A DNA stretch of 44,307 nt, from positions 1-44,307 of the forward strand of contig JAGPDF010000003.1 in assembly GCA_018057705.1 (NCBI GenBank), given 5' to 3'. The notes beneath the pieces are model-generated. The model did not search any database. It worked only from the letters and a program-made list of their open reading frames with translations, and was not told where the DNA came from. How positions within the stretch are numbered: the stretch's first letter is position 1; each line of letters begins with the position of its first letter. The DNA is from Thermoanaerobaculia bacterium. GTDB lineage: Bacteria > Acidobacteriota > Thermoanaerobaculia > Multivoradales > JAGPDF01. Made by a program: the position numbers and the translations under genes. Shown here piece after piece: positions 8,770-16,345 of this stretch.

Positions 8770-9603
8770 ATGAAGAACGTCCTCCCCGCACTGGCGCTGC
8801 TCCTGGCGATGCAGGTCACTCCGGCGCCTGGAGCCACGACATCGGGCACCTCCGTCCGGCCGGGGTCGATCGTGCGCTGGGCGGGCGAGGGGATCGTCGA
8901 GTGCCGGCAGGGCGAGAGGCGCTTCGCGCCGATCGGCGGCACCTGCTACTTCCCCATCGATCTGCTGGCGACCGGTACGATCGAGGTCGAACGCCGGACG
9001 GCGGCGGGCGCTGCGGGAAGCGAGAAGCGCCGGCTCACCGTGGCGAGCTACCCCTATCCGACCGAGTCACTCACCGGCGTCGAGGAAAAATACGTCTCGC
9101 CGCCGGCGGCCGAGCTGGCGCGGATCGAGCGCGAACAGAAAGAGACCGCGGCGGTCTTCGCGCGCGCCACGCCGATCGCCTTCGAGCTGCCGCTCGGGGC
9201 GCCGCTCGCGGCGCTCCCGGAGGGCGGCCGCTTCGGCGCCCGCCGGATCTTCAACGGCGTGTCCAAGAGCCCCCACGGTGGCACCGACTTCAAGGCCGCG
9301 CCGGGCACCCTCGTCTACGCTCCGGCCGACGGCATCGTGGCGCTCGCCTCGGGTCAGTACTTCGCCGGCAACGCGGTCTATCTCGACCACGGCGACGGCC
9401 TCGTCACCATGAGCTTCCATCTCTCGGAGGTCCTGGTCGAGACCGGTGCCCGGGTGAAACGCGGTCAGCCGATCGGCAAGGTCGGCGCCACCGGCCGGGT
9501 GACCGGACCGCATCTCCACTTCGGCGTGCGCTGGCGCGGCGCCAAGGTCGACCCGCAGCTCCTCCTCGCCGACCCGGCGACCTGGCCGGCGATCAGCCCT
9601 TAG
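8770..9603 (+). CDS. secreted M23-family metallopeptidase
   Basis: 277 residues. The signal peptide is about residues 1-22. A small beta domain (about 28-95) and a short helical linker rich in E, R and Q (112-130) precede the LytM/M23 domain. Zinc and catalytic residues are visible as HGGTD (H169, D173), SFH (H217) and HLHFG (H248, H250). The usual YAHL is replaced by MSFHL but the histidine is kept. Expected role: cutting peptidoglycan cross-links in the periplasm, or acting as an activator if inactive. The residues look intact. The short linker means it lacks the long coiled coil of EnvC/NlpD types. The transcript is probably leaderless. Confidence 0.88.
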   Translation: MKNVLPALALLLAMQVTPAPGATTSGTSVRPGSIVRWAGEGIVECRQGERRFAPIGGTCYFPIDLLATGTIEVERRTAAGAAGSEKRRLTVASYPYPTESLTGVEEKYVSPPAAELARIEREQKETAAVFARATPIAFELPLGAPLAALPEGGRFGARRIFNGVSKSPHGGTDFKAAPGTLVYAPADGIVALASGQYFAGNAVYLDHGDGLVTMSFHLSEVLVETGARVKRGQPIGKVGATGRVTGPHLHFGVRWRGAKVDPQLLLADPATWPAISP

Positions 9604-9633
9604 AGGGTTTAGAGGGTTTTCCCGCGCCGCCGG

Positions 9634-11922
9634 TCAGGGCGGGCAGACCGGGCCGCCCGTATTCTCGGACCACTCGCACGGATCGTTCGACTCGAACCCA
9701 TCGGTGAAGATCGTCAGGCTGCCGAAGGTCGCGGTCACCGCGCGATCGGCGGTGAGCACCGGCTGGCAGCTGTCGCTGCCGGAGCAGTCGCCGGACCAGC
9801 CGACGAAGAACGAGCCGACTGCAGGCGTCGCCGTGAGGGTCACGGGAGTGTTCTCGATGAAGGCCTCGGTGCAGTCTCCCGGGCAGGCAATTCCGGCCGG
9901 AACGCTAGCGACGCCGCCACTCCCCGCTCCGGCGAGTGTCACGCTGAGCGTGCGCAGCAGGCCGAAGGTCGCGGTCGCCGAGCGCGCCGCCGACATGGTG
10001 AGATTGCAGGGGCCGGTGCCCGCGCAGTCGCCACTCCAGCCGGCGAAGTACGACCCCGGCCCGGGCACGGCAGTGAGCGCCACGGGAGTGCCGTCGGCGA
10101 ACGCCTCCGTGCAGTCGCCCGGGCAGGCGACCCCCGCCGGCACGCTGGTGACGCCGCCTCCGCCCGGACCGGCGAGGGCGACGTCGAGCGTGCGCAGGAG
10201 TCCGAAGGTCGCCGTCACCGCGCGGTCGGCCGACATGGCGAAATTGCACGCCGCGGCGCCCGCGCAGTCGCCGCTCCAGCCGACGAAGTAGGAGCCGGGG
10301 TCGGGCGTCGCCGCGAGCTCGACGTTCTGGGTCAGAACCCACGACTCGTCGCAGTCGCCCGGGCAGTCGATGCCGACAGGGCTGCTGGTGACGCTTCCCG
10401 CGCCGGCACCCGCGACGGTGACCTCGAGCAGGTGTTGCACCGGCGCCACCCCTGCCGCCTCGTAGGCCCCGGTGTCGCAGGTCGCGACGGCGTCGCCGTC
10501 GCCGTCGGTCGGCCGCAGCTCGCCGCGCTGATCGATCCCCATCGGCTCGTCCTGTGCCAGGACAGGATTCCAGCTCGCGCACCCGAGCGGATCACCGCCA
10601 TCGATCGCCGGGCTCCCCGCCCCGAGGGCGCGCGTCTCCGTCGGTCCACCGTTCGCCCCCAGGGCCGCGAGGAGTGGCTCGAGTGGAACGCCGCTCGTCC
10701 CCTCCTGATCGGTGCCACCGAAGGAACTGGCGCAGCCGTTGTTGACCCGGATCAGGTTGTAGCCCTCGGAGATCAGACTCGCCGTGGCGCTCGCGCAGTC
10801 GGGGCTGCCGCCGCCCGTGTTCCCGGCGAAGAGCGAGGTGCGGGTGATGATGCTGCCGCCGCCGGCACGCGCGATTCCCCCGCCGGTGCTGTTCGCCGTA
10901 TTGCCGGCGACGGTGACGTTGCGCAGGCGCGTCGTTCCGCCGCCAACGAAGAGCCCGCCGCCCTGCGCGACAGCGCCCACCGCCGAAGTTCCCACCGAGT
11001 TTCCGGAGAGCGTCACGTTGTTGAGCGTGCAGTCACCCTGACAGAAGAGGCCGCCGCCGCGCCCGTCGGCTCCCGAGAGAGTGAAGACCGCGCCATCTCC
11101 ACTCCGATTGCCGGAGAGGGTCGTCGCGCCGAGAAGCAGGACGCCGCCCGCCAGATTCGCGATTCCACCGCCATCGCCGCCCGGACCCCAGGGTCCGCCG
11201 CCGGCTCCCGCCGTGCAGCCGGCCACCGTCGTCTGCCAGAGGGACGCGAAACCGGCGTTGGCGAGAGCACCGCCGCGCCCGCCGGCGAAAACCGCCGTCG
11301 GCGGATCGAGCGATCCGCCCCCCACCCCGGCAACGTCGCCGGAAAAGACCAACTGGCTGCCGGTGAAGACGCCGCCCGCCGCGACGTAGACGCCGCCGCC
11401 GTCGCCCCCCGCGGTGTTCGAGCTCACGCCGCCATTCCAGGCCTGGCAGCTCTCGAAGCGGCTGGAGGAAACCGTCACCTCGCCCAGGACCTTGAGACAG
11501 CCGCCATGCTTGTCGCCGCTCGTCGTGGCCCTGCCGTCGCGCAGCGTCAGGCCGGAGAGGCTGACGGCAGCTCCGACCTGAATCGTCATGACGCGGACGA
11601 GGTTCCCGCCCGAAATGGCGAGCTGCGTCGCGCCGGGACCGGTGAGGGTGATGTCGTCCGCGATCAGGAGCTGACCCAGGGCGCCGGTAATCGTGATCGT
11701 CCACGGCGAAGACCCGGGCAGGGCGAAGAGGATCGTGTCGCCGTCTCCCGCGGCGGCGATCGCCTCGCGCAGCGAGCAGTCGCCGGGGGCACAGGTCAGA
11801 TCGTTCTGATCGGTGGTGATGTCGACCGTCCAGTCGAGGGCTCGAACCGGAAGCTGCAAACTGAAGAGGAGAAAGAAAAAAGGACCGGTAAAGGAAAAGA
11901 AGGAAAACCGGCGGATTGCCAT
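9634..11922 (-). CDS. secreted CSLREA / beta-helix protein with three InlB-like repeats and DGFE tail
   Basis: 762 residues. The signal peptide is about 1-29, beginning with the MAIRRFSFF stretch. This ATG has GGGAGG upstream and is preferred over one 37 codons earlier. CAPGDCSLREAIAAAG is the CSLREA N-terminal signature. A glycine- and asparagine-rich right-handed beta-helix follows to about residue 490 (many NVTxSGN and GGGL turns, ending in an AIDGGD choice-of-anchor-Q-like segment). Three 80-residue tandem repeats with CPGDC...YFxGWSGDC...ATATFG come next, resembling bacterial InlB B-repeats. The protein ends IFTDGFESNDPCEW plus a short proline- and cysteine-containing tail. Likely a surface or extracellular adhesin-like protein. 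No enzymatic site is evident. Confidence 0.85.
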   Translation of the reverse strand: MAIRRFSFFSFTGPFFFLLFSLQLPVRALDWTVDITTDQNDLTCAPGDCSLREAIAAAGDGDTILFALPGSSPWTITITGALGQLLIADDITLTGPGATQLAISGGNLVRVMTIQVGAAVSLSGLTLRDGRATTSGDKHGGCLKVLGEVTVSSSRFESCQAWNGGVSSNTAGGDGGGVYVAAGGVFTGSQLVFSGDVAGVGGGSLDPPTAVFAGGRGGALANAGFASLWQTTVAGCTAGAGGGPWGPGGDGGGIANLAGGVLLLGATTLSGNRSGDGAVFTLSGADGRGGGLFCQGDCTLNNVTLSGNSVGTSAVGAVAQGGGLFVGGGTTRLRNVTVAGNTANSTGGGIARAGGGSIITRTSLFAGNTGGGSPDCASATASLISEGYNLIRVNNGCASSFGGTDQEGTSGVPLEPLLAALGANGGPTETRALGAGSPAIDGGDPLGCASWNPVLAQDEPMGIDQRGELRPTDGDGDAVATCDTGAYEAAGVAPVQHLLEVTVAGAGAGSVTSSPVGIDCPGDCDESWVLTQNVELAATPDPGSYFVGWSGDCAGAAACNFAMSADRAVTATFGLLRTLDVALAGPGGGGVTSVPAGVACPGDCTEAFADGTPVALTAVPGPGSYFAGWSGDCAGTGPCNLTMSAARSATATFGLLRTLSVTLAGAGSGGVASVPAGIACPGDCTEAFIENTPVTLTATPAVGSFFVGWSGDCSGSDSCQPVLTADRAVTATFGSLTIFTDGFESNDPCEWSENTGGPVCPP
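9721..10440 (-). repeat. three 240-bp coding tandem repeats (InlB-like domains)
   Basis: The word CCGAAGGTCGC recurs at exact 240-bp spacing (from 9722, 9962 and 10202 on the + strand), and each unit encodes one 80-residue domain. Units differ by scattered substitutions, so this is an established domain array rather than a fresh duplication. Confidence 0.85.
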
Positions 11923-12100
11923 CTCAGCCTCCCTGACCTGTGCCTCACGCCGCGCGGCACGGAGTATCCAGTGCCAATCTTCCCGGTGCCAACGTAGCCA
12001 CGGCGCCCGGCGCAGATGTGGCGAGGGTAGCACGCGCGTTCTGCCGATCCGCCGCGCCGCCGCAGTTCGGGCCGTCCAGTCCTTTCCTCTGCCGAGCCCT

Positions 12101-12192
12101 TTCCTTTACCGAGCCTTTGCCTCCGGCTGCAGAATTCTCCCGCCGCCGTGCTCGTAGAGATAGAGCTCGCCGGATTCGGCAGCAGATGCCAT
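12101..12192 (-). pseudogene. duplicated 3' end of the sorbosone-dehydrogenase gene (remnant or 28-aa ORF)
   Basis: The segment 12101-12170 is a 70-bp copy (64 of 70 bases identical) of 12192-12261, the last codons and stop of the adjacent sorbosone-dehydrogenase-like gene. The copy keeps the reading frame. From an ATG at 12190-12192, which overlaps the first base of the true gene's copy, it encodes 28 residues ending GELYLYEHGGGRILQPEAKAR, against GELYLCDHGGGRILRLEAKAR in the intact gene. It could be the remnant of a second paralog removed by recombination or a slippage duplication. Whether the 28-residue ORF is translated is unknown. Confidence 0.6.
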
Positions 12193-12196
12193 TCCT

Positions 12197-13489
12197 TTAC
12201 CGAGCCTTTGCCTCCAGCCGCAGAATTCTCCCGCCACCGTGGTCGCAGAGGTAGAGCTCGCCCGCCTCGTCCTCTCCGAACGAGCTCACCTGGACCTGGC
12301 TCTGCAGGAGCTTGCTCACGCTCGCCGTGCCGCTCGCGTCGCGCGCCAGCGACCAGAGGGTGCCGGTGCAGTAATCGGAGAAGAGATACTTCCCGACGAG
12401 CGCCGGAATCGCCCGGCCGCGGTAGACATAGCCGCCGGTCACCGAGCAGCCGGCGTCGTGGCCGTACTCGTAGAGCGGCAGCTCCAGTCCCTTGGCGTCG
12501 CAGCCCTGGCGCGGGTCGTAGCAGTGGAAGCCCTCCATCGTCCGCCAGCCGAAGTGGAGCGGCGCCGGCCGCTTCGAATCGGCGACGTCGATCTCCTCCC
12601 AGGCGTTCTGGCCGACGTCGCCGATCCAGATCTCGTCCGTGGCGCGATCGAAGCTGAAGCGCCAGGGATTGCGCAGACCGAGCGCCCAGATCTCGACCGC
12701 TGCTGCGCCGGCAGCCGCGGCGGCTCCGACGTCGATGCGCAGCATCTTGCCGAGAAGGGACGCCGGATTGCGCGCGTTGTCCCACGGATCGCCGCCGCTT
12801 CCGCCATCGCCGGTGCCGGCCCAGAGCCGGCCGTCCGGTCCGAAAGCGATCATGCCGCCGTTGTGGTTGCCGGCCGGATCGGCCATGTCCAGCACGACGC
12901 TCTCCGAGGCCGGATCCGCCCGGTCCGGGTCGGACGCCGGGGTGTTCGGGTCGTGCGGAGCGTTCGGAGCGAGCGGCGCCAGATAGCGCGCGATGCGCAC
13001 CACCGGGCCCTCGCCTGTCTTCGTCGTGTGCGCCACGAAGAATCGCCGCGAAGTCGCGAAGTCCGGCGCGAAGGCGAGCCCCAGGAGTCCGCGTTCGCCG
13101 GAGCTCGAGTCGAGCCGCGCGGAGAGATCGAGAAACGGCTCCGGCAGGATCCTGCCGTCGCGCACGATGCGGATCCTGCCGCCCTGCTCGACGACGAAGA
13201 GACGCCCGCTGCCGTCCCCGGCATGCGTGACGAACAGCGGCCGATCGAAACCCGAGGCCACCGGAGCGAGGTGAACACCTGCGACGCCCGCGTCCGCGTC
13301 CGTCTCCGATCCCGCCTTCGGGGCACCCGCCGCAGCCACCTCCGCAGCCCGAACCTCGGCCCCCGTCGCAATCGCCGCCGGCCCCCCGACCACCTCCCGC
13401 GCCGCCCGCCTCCCGGCGCGCGTCAGCAGCGCAACGGCCACCAGCGACAACCCCACCGCCAGCACGATCCGCAGAGCTCGGGTAGACAT
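12197..13489 (-). CDS. glucose/sorbosone dehydrogenase-like (PQQ-type beta-propeller) exported protein
   Basis: 430 residues. The N-terminal signal anchor is about residues 7-23. An alanine-rich linker is followed by a six-bladed propeller of the GSDH family. Landmarks are GFDRPLFVTHAGDGSGRLFVVEQGG, GERGLLGLAFAPDF, NHNGGMIAFGPDGRLWAGTGDGG, the NPWRFSFD strand, FGWRTMEGFHCYDP and VTGGYVYRG. These are shared with soluble aldose dehydrogenases and HHIP-like proteins. The conserved GNHNGG element suggests cofactor or calcium binding, but PQQ use is not proven from sequence. Expected location is periplasmic or membrane-tethered, oxidising a sugar. The start ATG lies 6 nt after TACCAT, again a leaderless arrangement. 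Its 3' end is duplicated just downstream. Confidence 0.85.
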   Translation of the reverse strand: MSTRALRIVLAVGLSLVAVALLTRAGRRAAREVVGGPAAIATGAEVRAAEVAAAGAPKAGSETDADAGVAGVHLAPVASGFDRPLFVTHAGDGSGRLFVVEQGGRIRIVRDGRILPEPFLDLSARLDSSSGERGLLGLAFAPDFATSRRFFVAHTTKTGEGPVVRIARYLAPLAPNAPHDPNTPASDPDRADPASESVVLDMADPAGNHNGGMIAFGPDGRLWAGTGDGGSGGDPWDNARNPASLLGKMLRIDVGAAAAAGAAAVEIWALGLRNPWRFSFDRATDEIWIGDVGQNAWEEIDVADSKRPAPLHFGWRTMEGFHCYDPRQGCDAKGLELPLYEYGHDAGCSVTGGYVYRGRAIPALVGKYLFSDYCTGTLWSLARDASGTASVSKLLQSQVQVSSFGEDEAGELYLCDHGGGRILRLEAKAR

Positions 13490-13495
13490 GACGCA

Positions 13496-13501
13496 ATGGT
13501 A
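13496..13501 (-). promoter_or_regulatory. -10 box TACCAT upstream of the sorbosone-dehydrogenase-like gene
   Basis: TACCAT on the minus strand ends 6 nt before the ATG at 13489, the same geometry as at 8696-8701 and 8758-8763. No Shine-Dalgarno sequence lies between. Confidence 0.45.
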
Positions 13502-13545
13502 GTCCGACAGGTGGCCGGGGCCAACCTTGAACCGCAGAGCGCGGC

Positions 13546-13893
13546 TCAGCGCGACTCCGGGTTCGTCACCAAGGGATGCAGTTGCAAAAGCAACCGAGGG
13601 ATCTCATGGCGCGAGACATCCCAGACGAGATCGAAGTTGACGCTCAGGTAGTCATGCACGATCTTGTGCCGCATCCCGATGATCTCCGACCAGGGGATGT
13701 CGCGATGGACGGATCGAAAAGCCTGGGACACCCGGCGCGCCGCCTCGCCCAGAGTCTGAATCAGGTGCGTCAGAGCGAGTCGAACGTCCTCGTCCGCGTC
13801 GAAGCCGGCACGATCGAGTTGCAGGAGGCGGCTTTCGATCTTTCGCCCGAGATCGTACATCTGCCCGACGTAGACAAGATCGTCATGCTGCAT
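13546..13893 (-). CDS. hepT: HepT-like HEPN toxin (DUF86)
   Basis: 115 residues, the usual size of HepT. The HEPN ribonuclease motif RX4HXY is intact: R75, H80 and Y82 in RHKIVHDY. In the studied HepT/MntA systems, HEPN dimers cleave RNA and the tyrosine of this motif is the residue modified by the antitoxin. The gene overlaps the end of the MntA-like gene by 11 nt, so translation is probably coupled with the antitoxin made first. Function is assigned from motif and pairing. Confidence 0.88.
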   Translation of the reverse strand: MQHDDLVYVGQMYDLGRKIESRLLQLDRAGFDADEDVRLALTHLIQTLGEAARRVSQAFRSVHRDIPWSEIIGMRHKIVHDYLSVNFDLVWDVSRHEIPRLLLQLHPLVTNPESR

Positions 13894-14197
13894 ATTGGGT
13901 CTGGGCTTCGGCGAGCACTCGCTGCCGCAGGCGCGGGTTCAGGAACTTTCGCGGCACGAGGTCGATCCGTCGCCCACCGAAGAGCTCCGAGAGCTCCCGC
14001 TCGAGGTCAAAGACGCGAAAACCCAACACCGTCTCGGGCTCGAAGTCGACCAGCAGGTCCACATCACTGTCGGGCCCGAAATCCTCCCGTAGCGCCGAGC
14101 CGAAGAGGGCGAGCTCGCGAATCCCCCAGCGTCGACACAGCTCCGCCAGACGCAATGGGTCGACCTTCGTAACTGAACTCTTGATGGCCTCGCCCAC
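13883..14197 (-). CDS. mntA: MntA-like minimal nucleotidyltransferase antitoxin
   Basis: 104 residues from a GTG start. The nucleotidyltransferase signature GSX10DXD is exact: G33, S34, D45 and D47, in LFGSALRED...SDVDLLV. In the known system MntA neutralises HepT by adding AMP residues to its HEPN-motif tyrosine. I chose the GTG at 14195-14197 because TACACT (14204-14209) lies 6 nt upstream, matching the leaderless pattern elsewhere in the window. A TTG six codons earlier (14215) would place the -10 box inside the gene. It is co-transcribed with and overlaps hepT. Confidence 0.85.
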   Translation of the reverse strand: MGEAIKSSVTKVDPLRLAELCRRWGIRELALFGSALREDFGPDSDVDLLVDFEPETVLGFRVFDLERELSELFGGRRIDLVPRKFLNPRLRQRVLAEAQTQYAA

Positions 14198-14203
14198 GAG
14201 AAA

Positions 14204-14209
14204 AGTGTA
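14204..14209 (-). promoter_or_regulatory. -10 box TACACT for the mntA-hepT operon
   Basis: TACACT on the minus strand is separated by 6 nt from the GTG start preferred for the antitoxin. If real, the toxin-antitoxin mRNA starts at or next to the start codon. Confidence 0.4.
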
Positions 14210-14275
14210 ACCCAAGTGCCGCGCGGGGCCACTCGTTTTCCTTCAAAGCCGCAGCGGTCACAGCCGGAGTACCTT

Positions 14276-16324
14276 TCAGTTGATCGACAGTGGGTTTCCG
14301 AGCCGCGTCAACACCCGAACGCCATCGACTGCAGGCACCACTAGCAGCCCATCACGATCGAGGAAGATCATGGAAGCATCATTCTCGTTGCTGGGCAGGG
14401 ACGCGAGGTCCGTGGCGAGGCGGCGGCGGGCTCCGGTCGCGGGGTTCCAGGCGATGAGGGTCCAGCCGAAGACCGGTTCCAGGTGCGCACGGTTGGCGTA
14501 CTGCGCCCGCCAGGCGATCGCCACCGTGCCGTCGTCGAGCTCGCCGGCAAAGCGCGTCAGCCGGACGTTGCCGAGATCGGTCTGAGCGGTCTGCCTGCCC
14601 TCCGGGTCGAATGCCGTGAGGCGCGAGTTCCAGATCGGCATGGCGCCGAGCAGCGAGAGCCGGACGACCCTCCCGTCGCGCAGCGGATAGGCAAGATCGG
14701 AATAGGGAGAGCAACCCTTGCAGACCGGCAGGGGGAACGGGATTCCGACATCTTCCGGATTCATCACGCTCCAGCCCCCCGGGCCTCGCACCATGCGGCG
14801 AGATCCCGGTGCCGCGGCGCGGGGAGCGGCACCGGGCCCGATCTTCCAGGGCTCACAGCTCCAGGCCCCAAGATCGCAAGTAGTCGTCGCGAGAATCGGC
14901 GGCGACGGCGGAGCGGAGGACGCGAAGCGGAAGCCAGCCGCCCAGACCTCCTCCCGACTTAAGGTGCCATCACGACGAAACGCAGGTCGAGCGTCAACGG
15001 TTCGCAATCGCCCTCGGCTGTAACTCTGACCGTAACCCTGGAGCGACACGGAATCCTCGGACAGCGCGATGATCCTGGGCGGCAGGGGAAGGTCGTCGAG
15101 CAGGCGTCGGCTCTGGGCTCCCCGCCGCCAGACGTCGACCGCGTAGGTGCCCTGGTCCATCTCCCCATACCGTGCGTTCGGCCAGCCGTCGCGAGAGCGC
15201 ACGTAGGTCGAAGCCACCGCGAAGGACCAGCTCGGTGAGACCGCCCAATCGAAGACCGGCTCCCGGATCCGCAGGCCGGGACGGAAGTCGGTCCAGGGCC
15301 ACCAGCGCAGTCGGATCCAGACCTCGACGAAGCTCTCAGCCACCGGGGGCGGGCGAAGCTCGCTCCAGAGATTCTTGAGCTCGGGTCGAGGCTCGAGGCG
15401 AGCCCTGCCGAACCGGGTCGGCCACGTCTTCTCGATCAGGAAACCGAAATAGGTGCCCAGGGGCCGCACCAGCTCCAGCCGCGGCGTCGCGGATGCGTAG
15501 TCCAGGGAGAAGAGTGCGTAGATGTCCGGCCGGCCGTCGAGGGCCGCCGCGAAGGTCGTGCCCTCCGCGTCGCCGGAGGTGAAGAGGATTCGCTCGATCT
15601 CCCCCGCCGTCGGTCGCAGGTAGCGGTAGGTTCCGTAAGAGGACAGCAACCCGATGCAAACGAAACCTACCGCCAGCGCGAGCGCGCGCCGGTCGACTGC
15701 GCGACCGCCTCCGCCCTCTCCTCGCGGCAGGAAGGCGGCGGCTCCAAGGACCGAGAGCATCGACAAGAGCAAGACCTTCGAAAGCAGCTCGATCCCGGCG
15801 AGCGCCGGAATCTGGAACAGCCGCGCAGCGCTCGCCGCGACCAGGGCCGCGCAAACCACCACCGACACGACGACGAGCCATCGGCCAGGCAAGCGCTTTC
15901 CCTTTACTGGTCCTTTCGTTCGAGAAGCCACATACGCCACGGCAAGAAGGAACAGGGCGACCGCTCCGGCCGAGACCGGCCTCCTCCAGCCGATCGCCGT
16001 CTGCGCCAGGCTCGCGAGCGCCTCCACCTCTGTCGTAGTCATCCCGGCAAGAAGCGCCGGCAAGAGGAGGGCGGTAACTGTGGCGACGACCTTGCCGAGC
16101 TCGAGGAGGTGGGCCTGCGGCGACAAGGGGCCTCGGCGACCCCATCTCGCGGCGAGAAGGGCGGCAGCGAGGAACGCGATGAGGAGCGCGGCGAGGCCGC
16201 GCAGGGCGGGATGTTCGTTTTCCGGTTCGCCGAGGAGGGCGGGCAGCAGGGCGGCGAGCGCGCCGGCGGCGAGCAGCAGGATGAGGAGAATCGGGCGGCG
16301 AACGGCGCGCGCGAGCTCGGTCAC
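14276..16324 (-). CDS. seven-TM membrane protein with large extracytoplasmic domain, function unknown
   Basis: 682 residues from a GTG with AAGGAG upstream. Seven hydrophobic spans fill about the first 240 residues. The remaining 440 are soluble and beta-rich. They contain repeated short strand-turn units near the end (for example LTAFDPEGRQTAQTDLGNVRLTRFAGELDDGTVAI and IAWNPATGARRRL), as in a WD- or PQQ-like propeller, and a CKGC pair. I recognise no family. It starts 21 bp after the phosphatase-fusion gene ends and is surely in its operon. Possibilities are a membrane-tethered sensor or a substrate-binding partner of the phosphatase. Neither is shown. Confidence 0.75.
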   Translation of the reverse strand: MTELARAVRRPILLILLLAAGALAALLPALLGEPENEHPALRGLAALLIAFLAAALLAARWGRRGPLSPQAHLLELGKVVATVTALLLPALLAGMTTTEVEALASLAQTAIGWRRPVSAGAVALFLLAVAYVASRTKGPVKGKRLPGRWLVVVSVVVCAALVAASAARLFQIPALAGIELLSKVLLLSMLSVLGAAAFLPRGEGGGGRAVDRRALALAVGFVCIGLLSSYGTYRYLRPTAGEIERILFTSGDAEGTTFAAALDGRPDIYALFSLDYASATPRLELVRPLGTYFGFLIEKTWPTRFGRARLEPRPELKNLWSELRPPPVAESFVEVWIRLRWWPWTDFRPGLRIREPVFDWAVSPSWSFAVASTYVRSRDGWPNARYGEMDQGTYAVDVWRRGAQSRRLLDDLPLPPRIIALSEDSVSLQGYGQSYSRGRLRTVDARPAFRRDGTLSREEVWAAGFRFASSAPPSPPILATTTCDLGAWSCEPWKIGPGAAPRAAAPGSRRMVRGPGGWSVMNPEDVGIPFPLPVCKGCSPYSDLAYPLRDGRVVRLSLLGAMPIWNSRLTAFDPEGRQTAQTDLGNVRLTRFAGELDDGTVAIAWRAQYANRAHLEPVFGWTLIAWNPATGARRRLATDLASLPSNENDASMIFLDRDGLLVVPAVDGVRVLTRLGNPLSIN

Positions 16325-16345
16325 GACTCCTTCTTGAGGTCGACT

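Noticed and set aside
7285-8942. A 553-residue frame running through the 9-bp repeat spacer
   Set aside because: Arginine-rich shadow of the dprE1-like gene. The KGTKGT end is the repeat read in another frame.
9604-9633. Duplicated TAGAGGGTT word in the convergent gap considered as a regulatory repeat
   Set aside because: Only two copies, directly after a stop codon between convergent genes. No structure or promoter context supports a role.
9721-10440. Regular 240-bp repeats considered as a CRISPR or satellite array
   Set aside because: The units are in frame within one gene and each encodes an InlB-like domain. There are no spacers.
10432-11997. A 521-residue + strand frame inside the CSLREA gene
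   Set aside because: Antisense to a gene with a signal peptide, a family signature and tandem domains. The composition is typical of a GC-rich shadow.
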